DNA of 5,985 nt from Planctomycetota bacterium. GTDB taxonomy: Bacteria > Planctomycetota > Phycisphaerae > WQYP01. Shown piece after piece: positions 1 to 5,985 of the stretch. The position numbers were made by a program, and so were the translations under genes. Every line of letters begins with the position of its first letter. Position 1 is the first letter of the stretch. Under the pieces are notes generated by a model. It ran no database searches, was not told the origin of the DNA, and saw only the letters and a list, made by a program, of their open reading frames with translations. The stretch is from contig JAJYGE010000178.1 of assembly GCA_021785155.1 (NCBI GenBank), positions 1 through 5,985 on the forward strand, read 5' to 3'.

Positions 1-224
1 ACAATATGAGGGGTACCGCAAAGTAAATAACGGCCAGGGGTACGACGCCAACCACTGTCCCGGCACGGAGCCTGTTGATTTAATCAAAAATCTTGCTCGC
101 AACTGGTCTTGCCGCTCTAAAAATTGGGGTGAAGTCGCACAAAACAGGGTTGAATCGACAGGCCTCGCACCGGGACACCACGCCGTCGGACTCAAAGCGA
201 CCCGCGTGATGCGTTTCATACCGT
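1..224. other. Intergenic or edge region, no supported gene
   Basis: This is the stretch downstream of the beta-propeller glycosidase gene on the minus strand, up to the left edge. I see no convincing terminator hairpin with a T-run. Two minus-strand frames run off the left edge without a stop. One starts at an ATG at 219, five bases after the glycosidase stop, but its 73 codons give a low-complexity, Pro/Arg-rich translation resembling no family I know, and it has no ribosome binding site. The other is open from 79 to 1 and encodes a strongly hydrophobic run (VVGVVPLAVIYFAVPLIL) after a basic NRLR stretch, like a signal anchor. Its only standard start is a GTG at 55. Either could be the beginning of the next gene, but neither can be called from this window. 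Confidence 0.35.
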
Positions 225-1379
225 TCAACGGTGCCAGACGATGCGCAAACGCACCATGCCAATGGATTCGTAGTTCAACCATGGGTTTCGCTTGTGCCTC
301 CCCTTTTCAAAGGCGGCATAAAACATCGTATAGATACCGTTGCAGATCGGGATCAGGCCCGTGGGCGTACGCAGATCCGACGACCAGTTCGCGGGGCCAT
401 TGGGTTGCACCAGTATCCTTCCGCCGGGCAGCCAGTGAATACCATCCTTGGAGCAGGTATACCCCGCAATATGCCCGCCATTATACATATACGTCGGCGC
501 ACCGGGAGCCACAGCGTCGTACACCGCCACGTACCAGTCACCAATTCGGCTGACGATGGGGTTTTCCCAAAAGACTTTCTCAACCTGTAAAGGATTACCC
601 GCGCAGCGTTTCCACGGCCCCCTAAGAGCCGGTGCCGAAGCTAAACCAATCTCCCAACGGGGATGCGGGTTGATGGGACTCCAATTCGAGCTGCCGTACA
701 TGGCATACCAGCGACCGTGGACTTGATAGGGACAGAATGAATCGACCCCCTGCACTCCCTCCCAAGATTGGCTGTCAGCGCCAGGGCGCATAATGGTGCC
801 GGAAACCTGCTGCCACGGCCCGTCTATGCCCTGCTGATAGCCCTGCTTTTTCGCGACCATCAGCCTGATCTTATCGCCGCCACGATAGCCCACGGAAAAT
901 AGATACCAGCAGTTCGCGCGGTGATCGAAAACGGGCGTGGCTTCCCACGGCGGCGTGGTGGCGAATCCTTTCGCGCCGGGTACCGTCGGCGAGATAATCA
1001 TCGGCTTGCGCTGCCATTGTTTTCCATCATGGCTGATCCAATACGTCAACCGAGTTGAGCCGCCACTGCCAAGATGGGCCAGTGTATATTGATTAGAAAA
1101 TAATCGGTATAAGCCGGCGACTTTTACTGCAGTGCAGCCCTCAAAGCTCCAGCCGGGAGTGGCGGTTCGGGCGTTAATGACAGGACGATCGAACTGTTCT
1201 TCAATGTCAAAGTGGAAAGGCAAATGGGCGTTGACGCGTGCCAGGGCGTCGCGCGTATAATACCCCCCCATCGACCATGCTTGCAGCTTCGGCGGAAGTA
1301 CGCCGTAAGCCAATCCGGCGACACTCGTTAAACCAATAAATCGTCGCCGATTCATACCAGCCGGGAATAATTTCCCCAT
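225..1379 (-). CDS. Tat-exported five-bladed beta-propeller glycosidase-like protein (GH43/GH32/GH117-type fold)
   Basis: Predicted 384-residue exported protein, probably acting on a plant or algal polysaccharide or oligosaccharide outside the cytoplasm; the substrate cannot be read from the sequence. The N-terminus has a twin-arginine signal: RRRF at residues 11-14, then a hydrophobic stretch to about 30. The rest shows the recurring blade pattern of five-bladed propeller glycosidases, with aromatic-rich strands at about 91 (YRLFSNQ), 158 (WYLFSVG), 224 (WYAMYGSS), 282 (WYVAVYD) and 349 (IYTMFYAAF). Between them are typical loop phrases such as SHDGKQW, IDGPWQ, LRGPWKR and KDGIHW. Candidate catalytic acids near strand starts are E80, E146, D213, E272 and D335; which are used is inference. 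The ATG at 1379 was chosen because AAGGGA lies nine bases upstream and the Tat motif follows; ATG 1355 (MNRRRF) is the alternative. The frame stays open upstream to 1514, but that part overlaps the prepilin remnant. The reading frame is intact and ends naturally. Family membership beyond the fold is uncertain. Confidence 0.8.
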   Translation of the reverse strand: MGKLFPAGMNRRRFIGLTSVAGLAYGVLPPKLQAWSMGGYYTRDALARVNAHLPFHFDIEEQFDRPVINARTATPGWSFEGCTAVKVAGLYRLFSNQYTLAHLGSGGSTRLTYWISHDGKQWQRKPMIISPTVPGAKGFATTPPWEATPVFDHRANCWYLFSVGYRGGDKIRLMVAKKQGYQQGIDGPWQQVSGTIMRPGADSQSWEGVQGVDSFCPYQVHGRWYAMYGSSNWSPINPHPRWEIGLASAPALRGPWKRCAGNPLQVEKVFWENPIVSRIGDWYVAVYDAVAPGAPTYMYNGGHIAGYTCSKDGIHWLPGGRILVQPNGPANWSSDLRTPTGLIPICNGIYTMFYAAFEKGRHKRNPWLNYESIGMVRLRIVWHR

Positions 1380-1388
1380 ACATACACA

Positions 1389-1394
1389 TCCCTT
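1389..1394 (-). promoter_or_regulatory. Candidate ribosome binding site of the beta-propeller gene
   Basis: AAGGGA on the minus strand, nine bases before the ATG at 1379. It is the best Shine-Dalgarno-like match among the possible starts and decides the start chosen here. The ATG at 1355 has no comparable sequence ahead of it. The match is only moderate. Confidence 0.4.
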
Positions 1395-1435
1395 CGTATA
1401 GGCGCATAAATCAACCGATGTATCGGCCACAACCA

Positions 1436-1708
1436 TTATTGATAATCGGAAGGTTGCGGGAAACCTCCCCAAACTTTCTTCGGATTGAAATCCGGATACC
1501 ATTCCAATGTCCACAAGTTACCCAACGGCACATTCTCGGCGTGGTCATCAGCGAACACCACGTTGATACCGCCTTCGTGGCGGTCCGTGCACAATTGATA
1601 CATGTTACCGACACTCGCTCCCCCGCCAAACTGATCGACACTCACGGGCGGTTGGTCGCTGGGTTTGGGAAACTCGCACCACCCCTGCGAGTCGAAGAAC
1701 AAGGGGGT
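1436..1708 (-). pseudogene. 5'-truncated prepilin-like H-X9-DG protein (C-terminal part only)
   Basis: About 90 codons encode the C-terminal domain of a planctomycete-type prepilin-like protein. Recognisable parts are a TPLFFDS strand right at the 5' boundary, a loop with PKPSDQPP, and a block around DRHEGGINVVFADDH followed by NLWTLEWYPDF. This matches the usual pattern in which such proteins end with RH-NGAINVVFMDG, then LWTLKW. The His and the Asp are nine residues apart as expected, but the residue after the Asp is Asp where the motif has Gly. The leader with FTLIELL, the hydrophobic helix and the middle of the protein are absent. Upstream of 1708 the frame continues only through sequence antisense to an NAD kinase remnant, where an ATG at 1759 exists but gives an unrelated lead-in; a TGA closes the frame further up. 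An automated caller may report 1436-1759 as a small gene. The stop lies 56 bases before the propeller glycosidase start on the same strand, so the two were probably once co-transcribed. Called a remnant because the secretion signal is lost. Confidence 0.8.
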
Positions 1709-2018
1709 CTGGCCGCCGGGGGAACCTCTGCTTTCACCGGATCTCAATGCCATGGTCATTACACCAATATGTCCGCATTCGTTGTCGTTCCGGCCAGTGG
1801 TTGTACCGGATCAGACGGAAATACGCATCACCCCCATACGGGTGAATGTCGGCACACATGTCAGTTTTAACGGACAGATCAGCCAGCCACTGGCCGCCGG
1901 ACAATTTGTCGTGGTGCGGCGGGCAAAACAACCGCTGCGTCTGGTGGAAAATCCGTCCATGAGTCATTGGGGAATGCTGGCCAGCAAGTTGCATTGGGCG
2001 CAAAGCCCCAAGGCGTAG
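1709..2018 (+). pseudogene. nadK: C-terminal fragment of NAD kinase, frameshifted
   Basis: The only plus-strand gene remnant. NAD kinase phosphorylates NAD to NADP using ATP or polyphosphate in the cytoplasm. From 1725 to the TAG at 2018 the translation follows the family's C-terminal part: PLLSPDLNAMVITPICPHSL, then SFRPVVV, a beta-rich stretch with the NGQ turn, GQFVVVRRAKQPLRLVENP, and a closing HWGMLASKLHWA. The E. coli enzyme has the same order (AGGPILTPSLDAI, PHTLSARPLVI, LIRRCDYHLNLIHP, YFNTLSTKLGWS). Just upstream, LAAGG (1709-1723) sits in another frame, and removing one base near 1724 would join it to PLLSP, so a single-base insertion is indicated. Further upstream there is no GSTAY, GGDGT or NE-motif sequence: homology stops at about 1709, where the prepilin remnant begins on the other strand. 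Roughly the last 100 of about 290 residues remain, without the catalytic core. It ends 41 bases from the convergent stop of the amylase gene. A functional copy should exist elsewhere, since the enzyme is normally essential. Confidence 0.85.
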
Positions 2019-2059
2019 AAGCAATACGGTTTACTTAAAAATATGGTTATCTGATTTTA

Positions 2060-4816
2060 TTATCGCGCCAGGATTGCGGTACCCCAGGGCCGAATCCGGA
2101 TGGTCAGATATCGCCCCTTGACTGGATAACCGTGGACTCCTTTTCGTCGCCGCAGAATCGGCCTTCCGACCATATCGCCTATTGGCGGAAACACCAGCTT
2201 CATCTGTCGGCGACTGAGATAATTGAACAGGTGATGGCCGACGTCAGACGCGAAAATCGGCACTCGAACCCGGTGCGCCACCGCGCTGCGATTGAATACC
2301 ACGTACACATGCTGATTGTCTAAATCGCGGTGGAAGGCGAAAACATCCCGCCGACTTTCGGCCAGAAGCTGGCCATAATAACCCCACTGGAGCGGCGCAA
2401 GCTGCCTCCGGGCGGCGATGGCGCGTCGGTAAAAATTCAGCAGTCGCGTATGGATCTTCACTTGGGGGTCATCGTACGGAAGCAAATCTTTCCACACCAT
2501 CGGTTGGCAGTTCAACGGATAACCGGCGGCGGAGTACATCCCCACCTCATCACCGTATAGGAACATTGGTGCACCGGGGAAGGCTACCTGCAACGCCACC
2601 ACCTGCCGCAACCGCTGATACGCTTGCGGCGATGGTTGTTTGCCGATGTGCTTGGACGGTGGCCAGTAGGTTCGGTCGGGATACATGAACCGTGAGACAA
2701 AACGGCAGGGATCCTGGCTGTCCAAGAGGTTCAATTGCACTAAATCGACTTGGTAGGGATCACGGTTCAGCAGATCCTGGAGCGCCTGCCCGAAACGCCG
2801 CGGCCCTATTCCCGGTTTGCCCACACCACGATGATCCACGAAAAAATACATCGCGGCATTGGCAAAGGGATAATTTTCCTGTCCGTCCCACTGGTTGCCC
2901 TTGTTCAACCAAGCCTGTGCCGAGGTCCACTGCTCGCCGATGGCCAGGGCGTTTGGTTTAACCCCGTTGAGCACCTTTCTCCAGGCGATCCAAAAGGGAT
3001 GTGGTATCGCCGACGCCATATCTAATCGCCAGCCGTCTACCCCCGCCGCCGGATTCCCGTTGGGTGCCAGCCACCTTCGTGTTACGGCAAAAAAGTAATG
3101 GCAAAGTCCCGGAGCGAGTCCCGTTTTCGGGTAGTGGGCGAAAACAGGATTGTCTGTACCACCCAAGCCTCTGTACTCTACCGGCGGCCCCCACTGGGTG
3201 ATCCGAAACCACTTCGCATAGCGTGATTTCCGTCCGTGTTTCAGTAAATTCTGAAATGGACCGAAATCTGCTCCACAATGGTGAAAGGGAACGTCGAGAA
3301 TGACCTTGAATCCCTGCCGATGCGCCACGGATAAAAAATGCAGAAACAACAAATCTGATTTCGACCATTGCCAGGTTGCCGGATTGCCCACTTTTTCGCC
3401 ATGCAAAAGTTTCCGCGATCCCTTTATCGCGTAACCATCGTCAACATGCCGGTAATCTTCCGGAAAGTACTTTACCGTTTGTCCGGGCGCTTCAAAAATC
3501 GGGTTGAAATAGAGCGCATTAACTCCCAGCCTTCGCAAATAGGGCAACTCCTGCTGGACTCCCTGAATGTCACCCCCATAGTCACGGTTAAAATTGCGTT
3601 GGGACGCGTTGAATTTTTGCTTGCGGTTATGGTACGGTTTATACCATGGCCAACGCCAGGGCACGGTATTCGGCTGGTTATCAGCCGGGCTGCCATCACG
3701 AAATCGCCCCACCCATATCTGGTACCAGACAGCTTGTTTGGCCCAATTGGGCGTTGTCACCGAAGAGTGCATAGCGCACTGGTACGCATGTGCCGCGGCC
3801 TGCCGCCGATGCTTCCAAAATCGCCCGTCGGCCAAGTAGCGTTTCTGCGTTCCATGCGTCAGGGAGAAATAGTAATGAACCCTCAGCCCAGCCACTTGTA
3901 CCACAGTTCCCCACCAGGTGCTATCCACCGTTGCGCCTTGTTGTTCCAACGCAATTTTCCGCCAGTGGCCGCCCGTCCGCTCCACGTTAACCGCCGCACA
4001 CGACAACCCGCTTTTTTGTGTGACAAGCTCAAGGCGTAGCGTTTGCGGTGAAAGGACATCGCAATAGCGCCAATTTTCCGGGATATAAGCCATGGCGTTA
4101 ATGGGCACGCGATTGGGCGGCGAGGGGGGCAGTTTCCGCCACGGCCATGGCATACGCAGTCCGGAGCTGATGCGCCCAAAGGCATTGGGTAGTGACTGAA
4201 GTTTTGGATCAGCCTTCGGATCTAATATCCATGATGCCGAGAACGCGGCATTACCGTGCTGGTTAATCGAAAATCGGTAGTGGTGCAGTCCCGGAGCCAG
4301 CTTCACCGTCACGGCCCACACGCCGTGCGATATTTGGCGCATCGGCGTGGCCCTATTCGACCAATCATTGAAATCACCGACGACACTGATCGTTCGAGGA
4401 AGAGGTTGGCCGCTTGGGGCTAGGTATCGAAAGGTATGGGCCACGCGCCTGGGGAATCCCCGCGGCCAAAGGATTGGCGCAGCAGTATTCAGTAATGGTA
4501 CGACGGGTTGGCGGCTGGCCATCGCACACAAAGACTGTACCGTAGCAATGCCCACCACCAGGAATCCGCAGACTGCGAAGGGACGGTGGCCGAGGCGTCG
4601 GCCTGAGCCTGGCGTTCTGTCACCGCAGCGTGTTAGGGTTGGCGGGGAACTCTGACGCTTGTGGATGTGCCTTTTAACAGGCAGCCATCCTAAAATTTGT
4701 AACCGTTCACGGGCCAAAATGGCAAAATTAGCCACATAAAGGTGGTTTTCAACGATACAAGCCCATTTTGGGCGTGTTTTTTTCATGCGAGTCCCATCAT
4801 ACAGCTTGATTTCCAT
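2060..4816 (-). CDS. Exported multidomain alpha-amylase-family (GH13) glycoside hydrolase with CBM48-like domain
   Basis: Predicted 918-residue enzyme that should hydrolyse or rearrange alpha-glucosidic bonds in starch, glycogen or maltodextrin. Domains in order: an unexplained lead of about 70 residues; a hydrophobic segment at about 80-100 (FAVCGFLVVGIATVQSLCAMA) after basic residues, which looks like a signal peptide or anchor with an AMA-S cleavage site; a CBM48-like E-set domain at about 125-205 (VVGDFNDW, GVWAVTV, HHYRFSI, WILDP); a second beta-rich domain at about 245-335 resembling the N-domain of neopullulanase-type enzymes; the GH13 TIM barrel from about 357 (AVWYQIWVGRF, GGDIQGV, YFNPIF); and a C-terminal beta domain from about 800. 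Catalytic motifs: region I DVPFHH (508-513), region II GWRLD with nucleophile D599, region III IGEQW with acid/base E628, region IV LLDSQD (D702), and the FLYGDEVGM loop. The usual Asn of region I is His512 and the region IV His is Gln701. No MPKLN motif of classical neopullulanases is visible. ATG 4786 is a plausible alternative start; neither start has a good Shine-Dalgarno. The frame is intact throughout, so I treat it as functional, with exact specificity unknown. Confidence 0.88.
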   Translation of the reverse strand: MEIKLYDGTRMKKTRPKWACIVENHLYVANFAILARERLQILGWLPVKRHIHKRQSSPPTLTRCGDRTPGSGRRLGHRPFAVCGFLVVGIATVQSLCAMASRQPVVPLLNTAAPILWPRGFPRRVAHTFRYLAPSGQPLPRTISVVGDFNDWSNRATPMRQISHGVWAVTVKLAPGLHHYRFSINQHGNAAFSASWILDPKADPKLQSLPNAFGRISSGLRMPWPWRKLPPSPPNRVPINAMAYIPENWRYCDVLSPQTLRLELVTQKSGLSCAAVNVERTGGHWRKIALEQQGATVDSTWWGTVVQVAGLRVHYYFSLTHGTQKRYLADGRFWKHRRQAAAHAYQCAMHSSVTTPNWAKQAVWYQIWVGRFRDGSPADNQPNTVPWRWPWYKPYHNRKQKFNASQRNFNRDYGGDIQGVQQELPYLRRLGVNALYFNPIFEAPGQTVKYFPEDYRHVDDGYAIKGSRKLLHGEKVGNPATWQWSKSDLLFLHFLSVAHRQGFKVILDVPFHHCGADFGPFQNLLKHGRKSRYAKWFRITQWGPPVEYRGLGGTDNPVFAHYPKTGLAPGLCHYFFAVTRRWLAPNGNPAAGVDGWRLDMASAIPHPFWIAWRKVLNGVKPNALAIGEQWTSAQAWLNKGNQWDGQENYPFANAAMYFFVDHRGVGKPGIGPRRFGQALQDLLNRDPYQVDLVQLNLLDSQDPCRFVSRFMYPDRTYWPPSKHIGKQPSPQAYQRLRQVVALQVAFPGAPMFLYGDEVGMYSAAGYPLNCQPMVWKDLLPYDDPQVKIHTRLLNFYRRAIAARRQLAPLQWGYYGQLLAESRRDVFAFHRDLDNQHVYVVFNRSAVAHRVRVPIFASDVGHHLFNYLSRRQMKLVFPPIGDMVGRPILRRRKGVHGYPVKGRYLTIRIRPWGTAILAR

Positions 4817-4823
4817 TTATTTT

Positions 4824-4846
4824 ACCGTTTTTAGCCCCTAAACGGT
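4824..4846. repeat. Inverted repeat (7-bp stem) just upstream of the GH13 start
   Basis: ACCGTTT and AAACGGT flank a nine-base loop, ending seven bases before the ATG at 4816 of the minus-strand GH13 gene. No T-run follows it in the minus direction (AAAATAA comes next), so it is a poor terminator for the prepilin gene upstream. It could be a 5'-leader hairpin or an operator half-site pair, or chance in an AT-rich stretch. The rest of 4847-4992 is AT-rich leader or intergenic DNA in which I find no promoter with both boxes well matched. Confidence 0.4.
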
Positions 4847-4992
4847 TGCTGATATTTTAATGTAACAGAGCACTTAGTAGAAACGCAGAATGATTTACAC
4901 TATCACGATTGTGGCCAATACCATGGCATACGCAATTTATGCCGTCGATACAATAAACGATTCATTTTACGTTCTTACTTAGGTCGAATTTC

Positions 4993-5985
4993 TCATGGTT
5001 CGTACGGAGAATCCGTCCCCTGACCTGGAAAATCGGGATTAATTATATTAAGGATACGCAGACCTGTTGTTCCGTTGCTGCCCGCTGATCCCGCCGCCAC
5101 TCCAGGCACATTGTGGTTGATTGGAATAGACGCGGCATGGCCGTCAAAAAATACCGCGTTTCCGTCACCGGAAGTCGAAGAGTCGGAATTATGGCGGTAC
5201 CGAAATCCGTTGACGCCAGCCGATAAACTGTCAAGATTGCCGCCAACATCCCCGGAAGTCAGCCCCGCAGGCGGCACGAGATAATCGGGATCGTTCACAT
5301 ACGGCCCGGCGTAACCCGTCGGTCCGCTATATCTGCCCGCCTGATACCAATCGAAATAAAGCCAGCTTCCTAGGGTTCCCTGCGGAGTGCCTTGGTCCTC
5401 ATTCCCGTCGCCGAAGGCTATCTTTTGGCCCGGATCCTGGACGTTGCTCATTTTAAAACTCAGGGTGTACGTTCCGGCATATTCACTATAATAGAGGAAA
5501 AAATTTGGATTGGCTGAATAATCCGAGGGCAGAAAGTATGCGTAGTAGCCCGAATTGGAATTTTGCAGGTTCCACACGCCGGGATCAATATCAACGGCCG
5601 GCAAAGTCGAAGCCGGACACCAGCCCAGAGCCAACCATTGTTGCTGCATCGTGGAGCTTAAGCCTTGGGGATTGCTCGCCGTCGGCGAAGCCTGCTGGTA
5701 GAGCTGTTGCGGTGATTCCCCCGTGTACATACAAAACAGTTGCGTCCGCCAGCCCTGATAAAAGGACCCGTTAAGTTGATTCCAGCCGGGGGGAAGGTTG
5801 CCCTCGTAAACATTGGTGTACTCCGTGTCGATCTGCCCCAGCGATCGTAGGTTGGCCAAGCATTGGATACTTACGGCCAACTGCCTGGCCTTGGCTAATG
5901 CAGGCAACAGCAACGCGATCAACAGGGCGATAATGGAAATCACCACCAATAATTCGATGAGGGTAAAGCCCGCGCGGCGACGCCG
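4993..5985 (-). CDS. Prepilin-like protein with N-terminal methylation/cleavage motif and C-terminal H-Xn-DG motif, 5' end cut by the window edge
   Basis: The 330 in-window residues start inside a basic leader (RRRRAG) and run into the class III signal [21 protein letters not shown] prepilin peptidase would cut after G6 and methylate F7; E11 is the conserved Glu at position 5 of the mature protein. The hydrophobic helix is followed by [23 protein letters not shown], the standard helix of type II secretion and type IV pseudopilins, then a long middle region rich in Tyr, Ser and Gly, including LGWCPAS, the cysteine-containing strand common in this group. Near the end H265 precedes NAVFFDGH with D281-G282, the H-Xn-DG motif of planctomycete prepilin-like proteins, though the spacing is 15 instead of nine owing to an inserted [13 protein letters not shown] loop. 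The tail after it is long (about 50 residues) and rich in Gly, Ala and Asn. Such proteins presumably assemble at the inner membrane and expose the globular domain outside; their exact role is unknown. The true start lies just beyond 5985. The stop is 177 bases before the GH13 ATG on the same strand. Confidence 0.9.
   Translation of the reverse strand, partial: RRRRAGFTLIELLVVISIIALLIALLLPALAKARQLAVSIQCLANLRSLGQIDTEYTNVYEGNLPPGWNQLNGSFYQGWRTQLFCMYTGESPQQLYQQASPTASNPQGLSSTMQQQWLALGWCPASTLPAVDIDPGVWNLQNSNSGYYAYFLPSDYSANPNFFLYYSEYAGTYTLSFKMSNVQDPGQKIAFGDGNEDQGTPQGTLGSWLYFDWYQAGRYSGPTGYAGPYVNDPDYLVPPAGLTSGDVGGNLDSLSAGVNGFRYRHNSDSSTSGDGNAVFFDGHAASIPINHNVPGVAAGSAGSNGTTGLRILNIINPDFPGQGTDSPYEP

Noticed and set aside
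56..177. Inverted arms TGTCCCGG (56-63) and CCGGGACA (170-177)
   Set aside because: The arms are 106 bases apart with no further pairing or T-run, so they do not make a convincing terminator or element end.
1380..1514. N-terminal extension of the propeller glycosidase frame back to ATG 1514
   Set aside because: It overlaps the prepilin coding sequence in another frame and would put 55 residues ahead of the Tat motif, which must lie near the N-terminus.
1418..1870. 150-codon plus-strand open frame
   Set aside because: Most of it is antisense to the prepilin remnant; only its short LAAGG segment belongs to the NAD kinase remnant, before the frameshift.
1734..2024. 96-codon minus-strand open frame
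   Set aside because: It is antisense to the NAD kinase fragment, whose plus-strand translation matches the family's C-terminus from end to end, while this frame resembles nothing I know.
3368..4039. 223-codon plus-strand open frame
   Set aside because: It lies wholly antisense to the GH13 gene, whose domains and catalytic motifs are unmistakable; its translation has no recognisable domain.
4854..4882. TAAAAT box on the minus strand as a -10 for the GH13 gene
   Set aside because: The hexamer at the right distance for a -35 (TTCTAC) matches the consensus poorly, and such AT-rich hexamers are common in this intergenic stretch.
4145..4934. 14-bp direct repeat CCATGGCATACGCA at 4145-4158 and 4921-4934
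   Set aside because: One copy lies in GH13 coding sequence and the other in the intergenic region; a single short match of this length is compatible with chance and there is no mobile element or other boundary at either copy.
1..5985. Searched for tRNA, rRNA, CRISPR array, transposase or phage genes
   Set aside because: None seen. There is no array of spaced repeats, no transposase or integrase motif, and no terminal inverted repeats flanking the NAD kinase fragment that would explain it as a transposed piece.

Overview
This window looks like chromosomal DNA of a planctomycete, with Phycisphaerae as my best guess. The main reasons are prepilin-like proteins carrying a FTLIELL leader and a C-terminal H-Xn-DG motif (a protein type heavily expanded in Planctomycetota and related phyla), their position next to exported carbohydrate-active enzymes, and start sites with weak or no Shine-Dalgarno sequences. 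The lineage is an inference from gene content only.

Layout from right to left, following the minus strand used by most genes. (1) 4993-5985: a prepilin-like H-Xn-DG protein whose first few codons lie beyond the right edge. (2) 4817-4992: an intergenic stretch with a small hairpin just before the next start. (3) 2060-4816: a large, probably exported alpha-amylase-family (GH13) enzyme with a CBM48-like domain, a second beta-rich N-domain, the TIM barrel and a C-terminal domain. The nucleophile and acid/base residues are present, but two other conserved active-site positions are changed. (4) 1709-2018, plus strand: the C-terminal third of an NAD kinase, with no N-terminal part and an internal frameshift. 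(5) 1436-1708, minus strand: the C-terminal third of a second prepilin-like protein, also without its N-terminal part. (6) 225-1379: a Tat-exported five-bladed beta-propeller glycosidase-like protein. (7) 1-224: no supported gene.

The most notable point is at about 1705-1725. The recognisable parts of the headless prepilin (minus) and the headless NAD kinase (plus) abut there almost base to base. This is what a deletion across the 5' halves of two divergent genes would leave; a rearrangement or an assembly chimera would look the same. Apart from this scar the window reads as two successive prepilin-then-glycosidase pairs on one strand. That suggests a repeated pairing of a surface pseudopilin with an exported glycan-degrading enzyme. 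Starch-like alpha-glucans are the likely substrate of the GH13 enzyme; the propeller enzyme's substrate cannot be read from the sequence.
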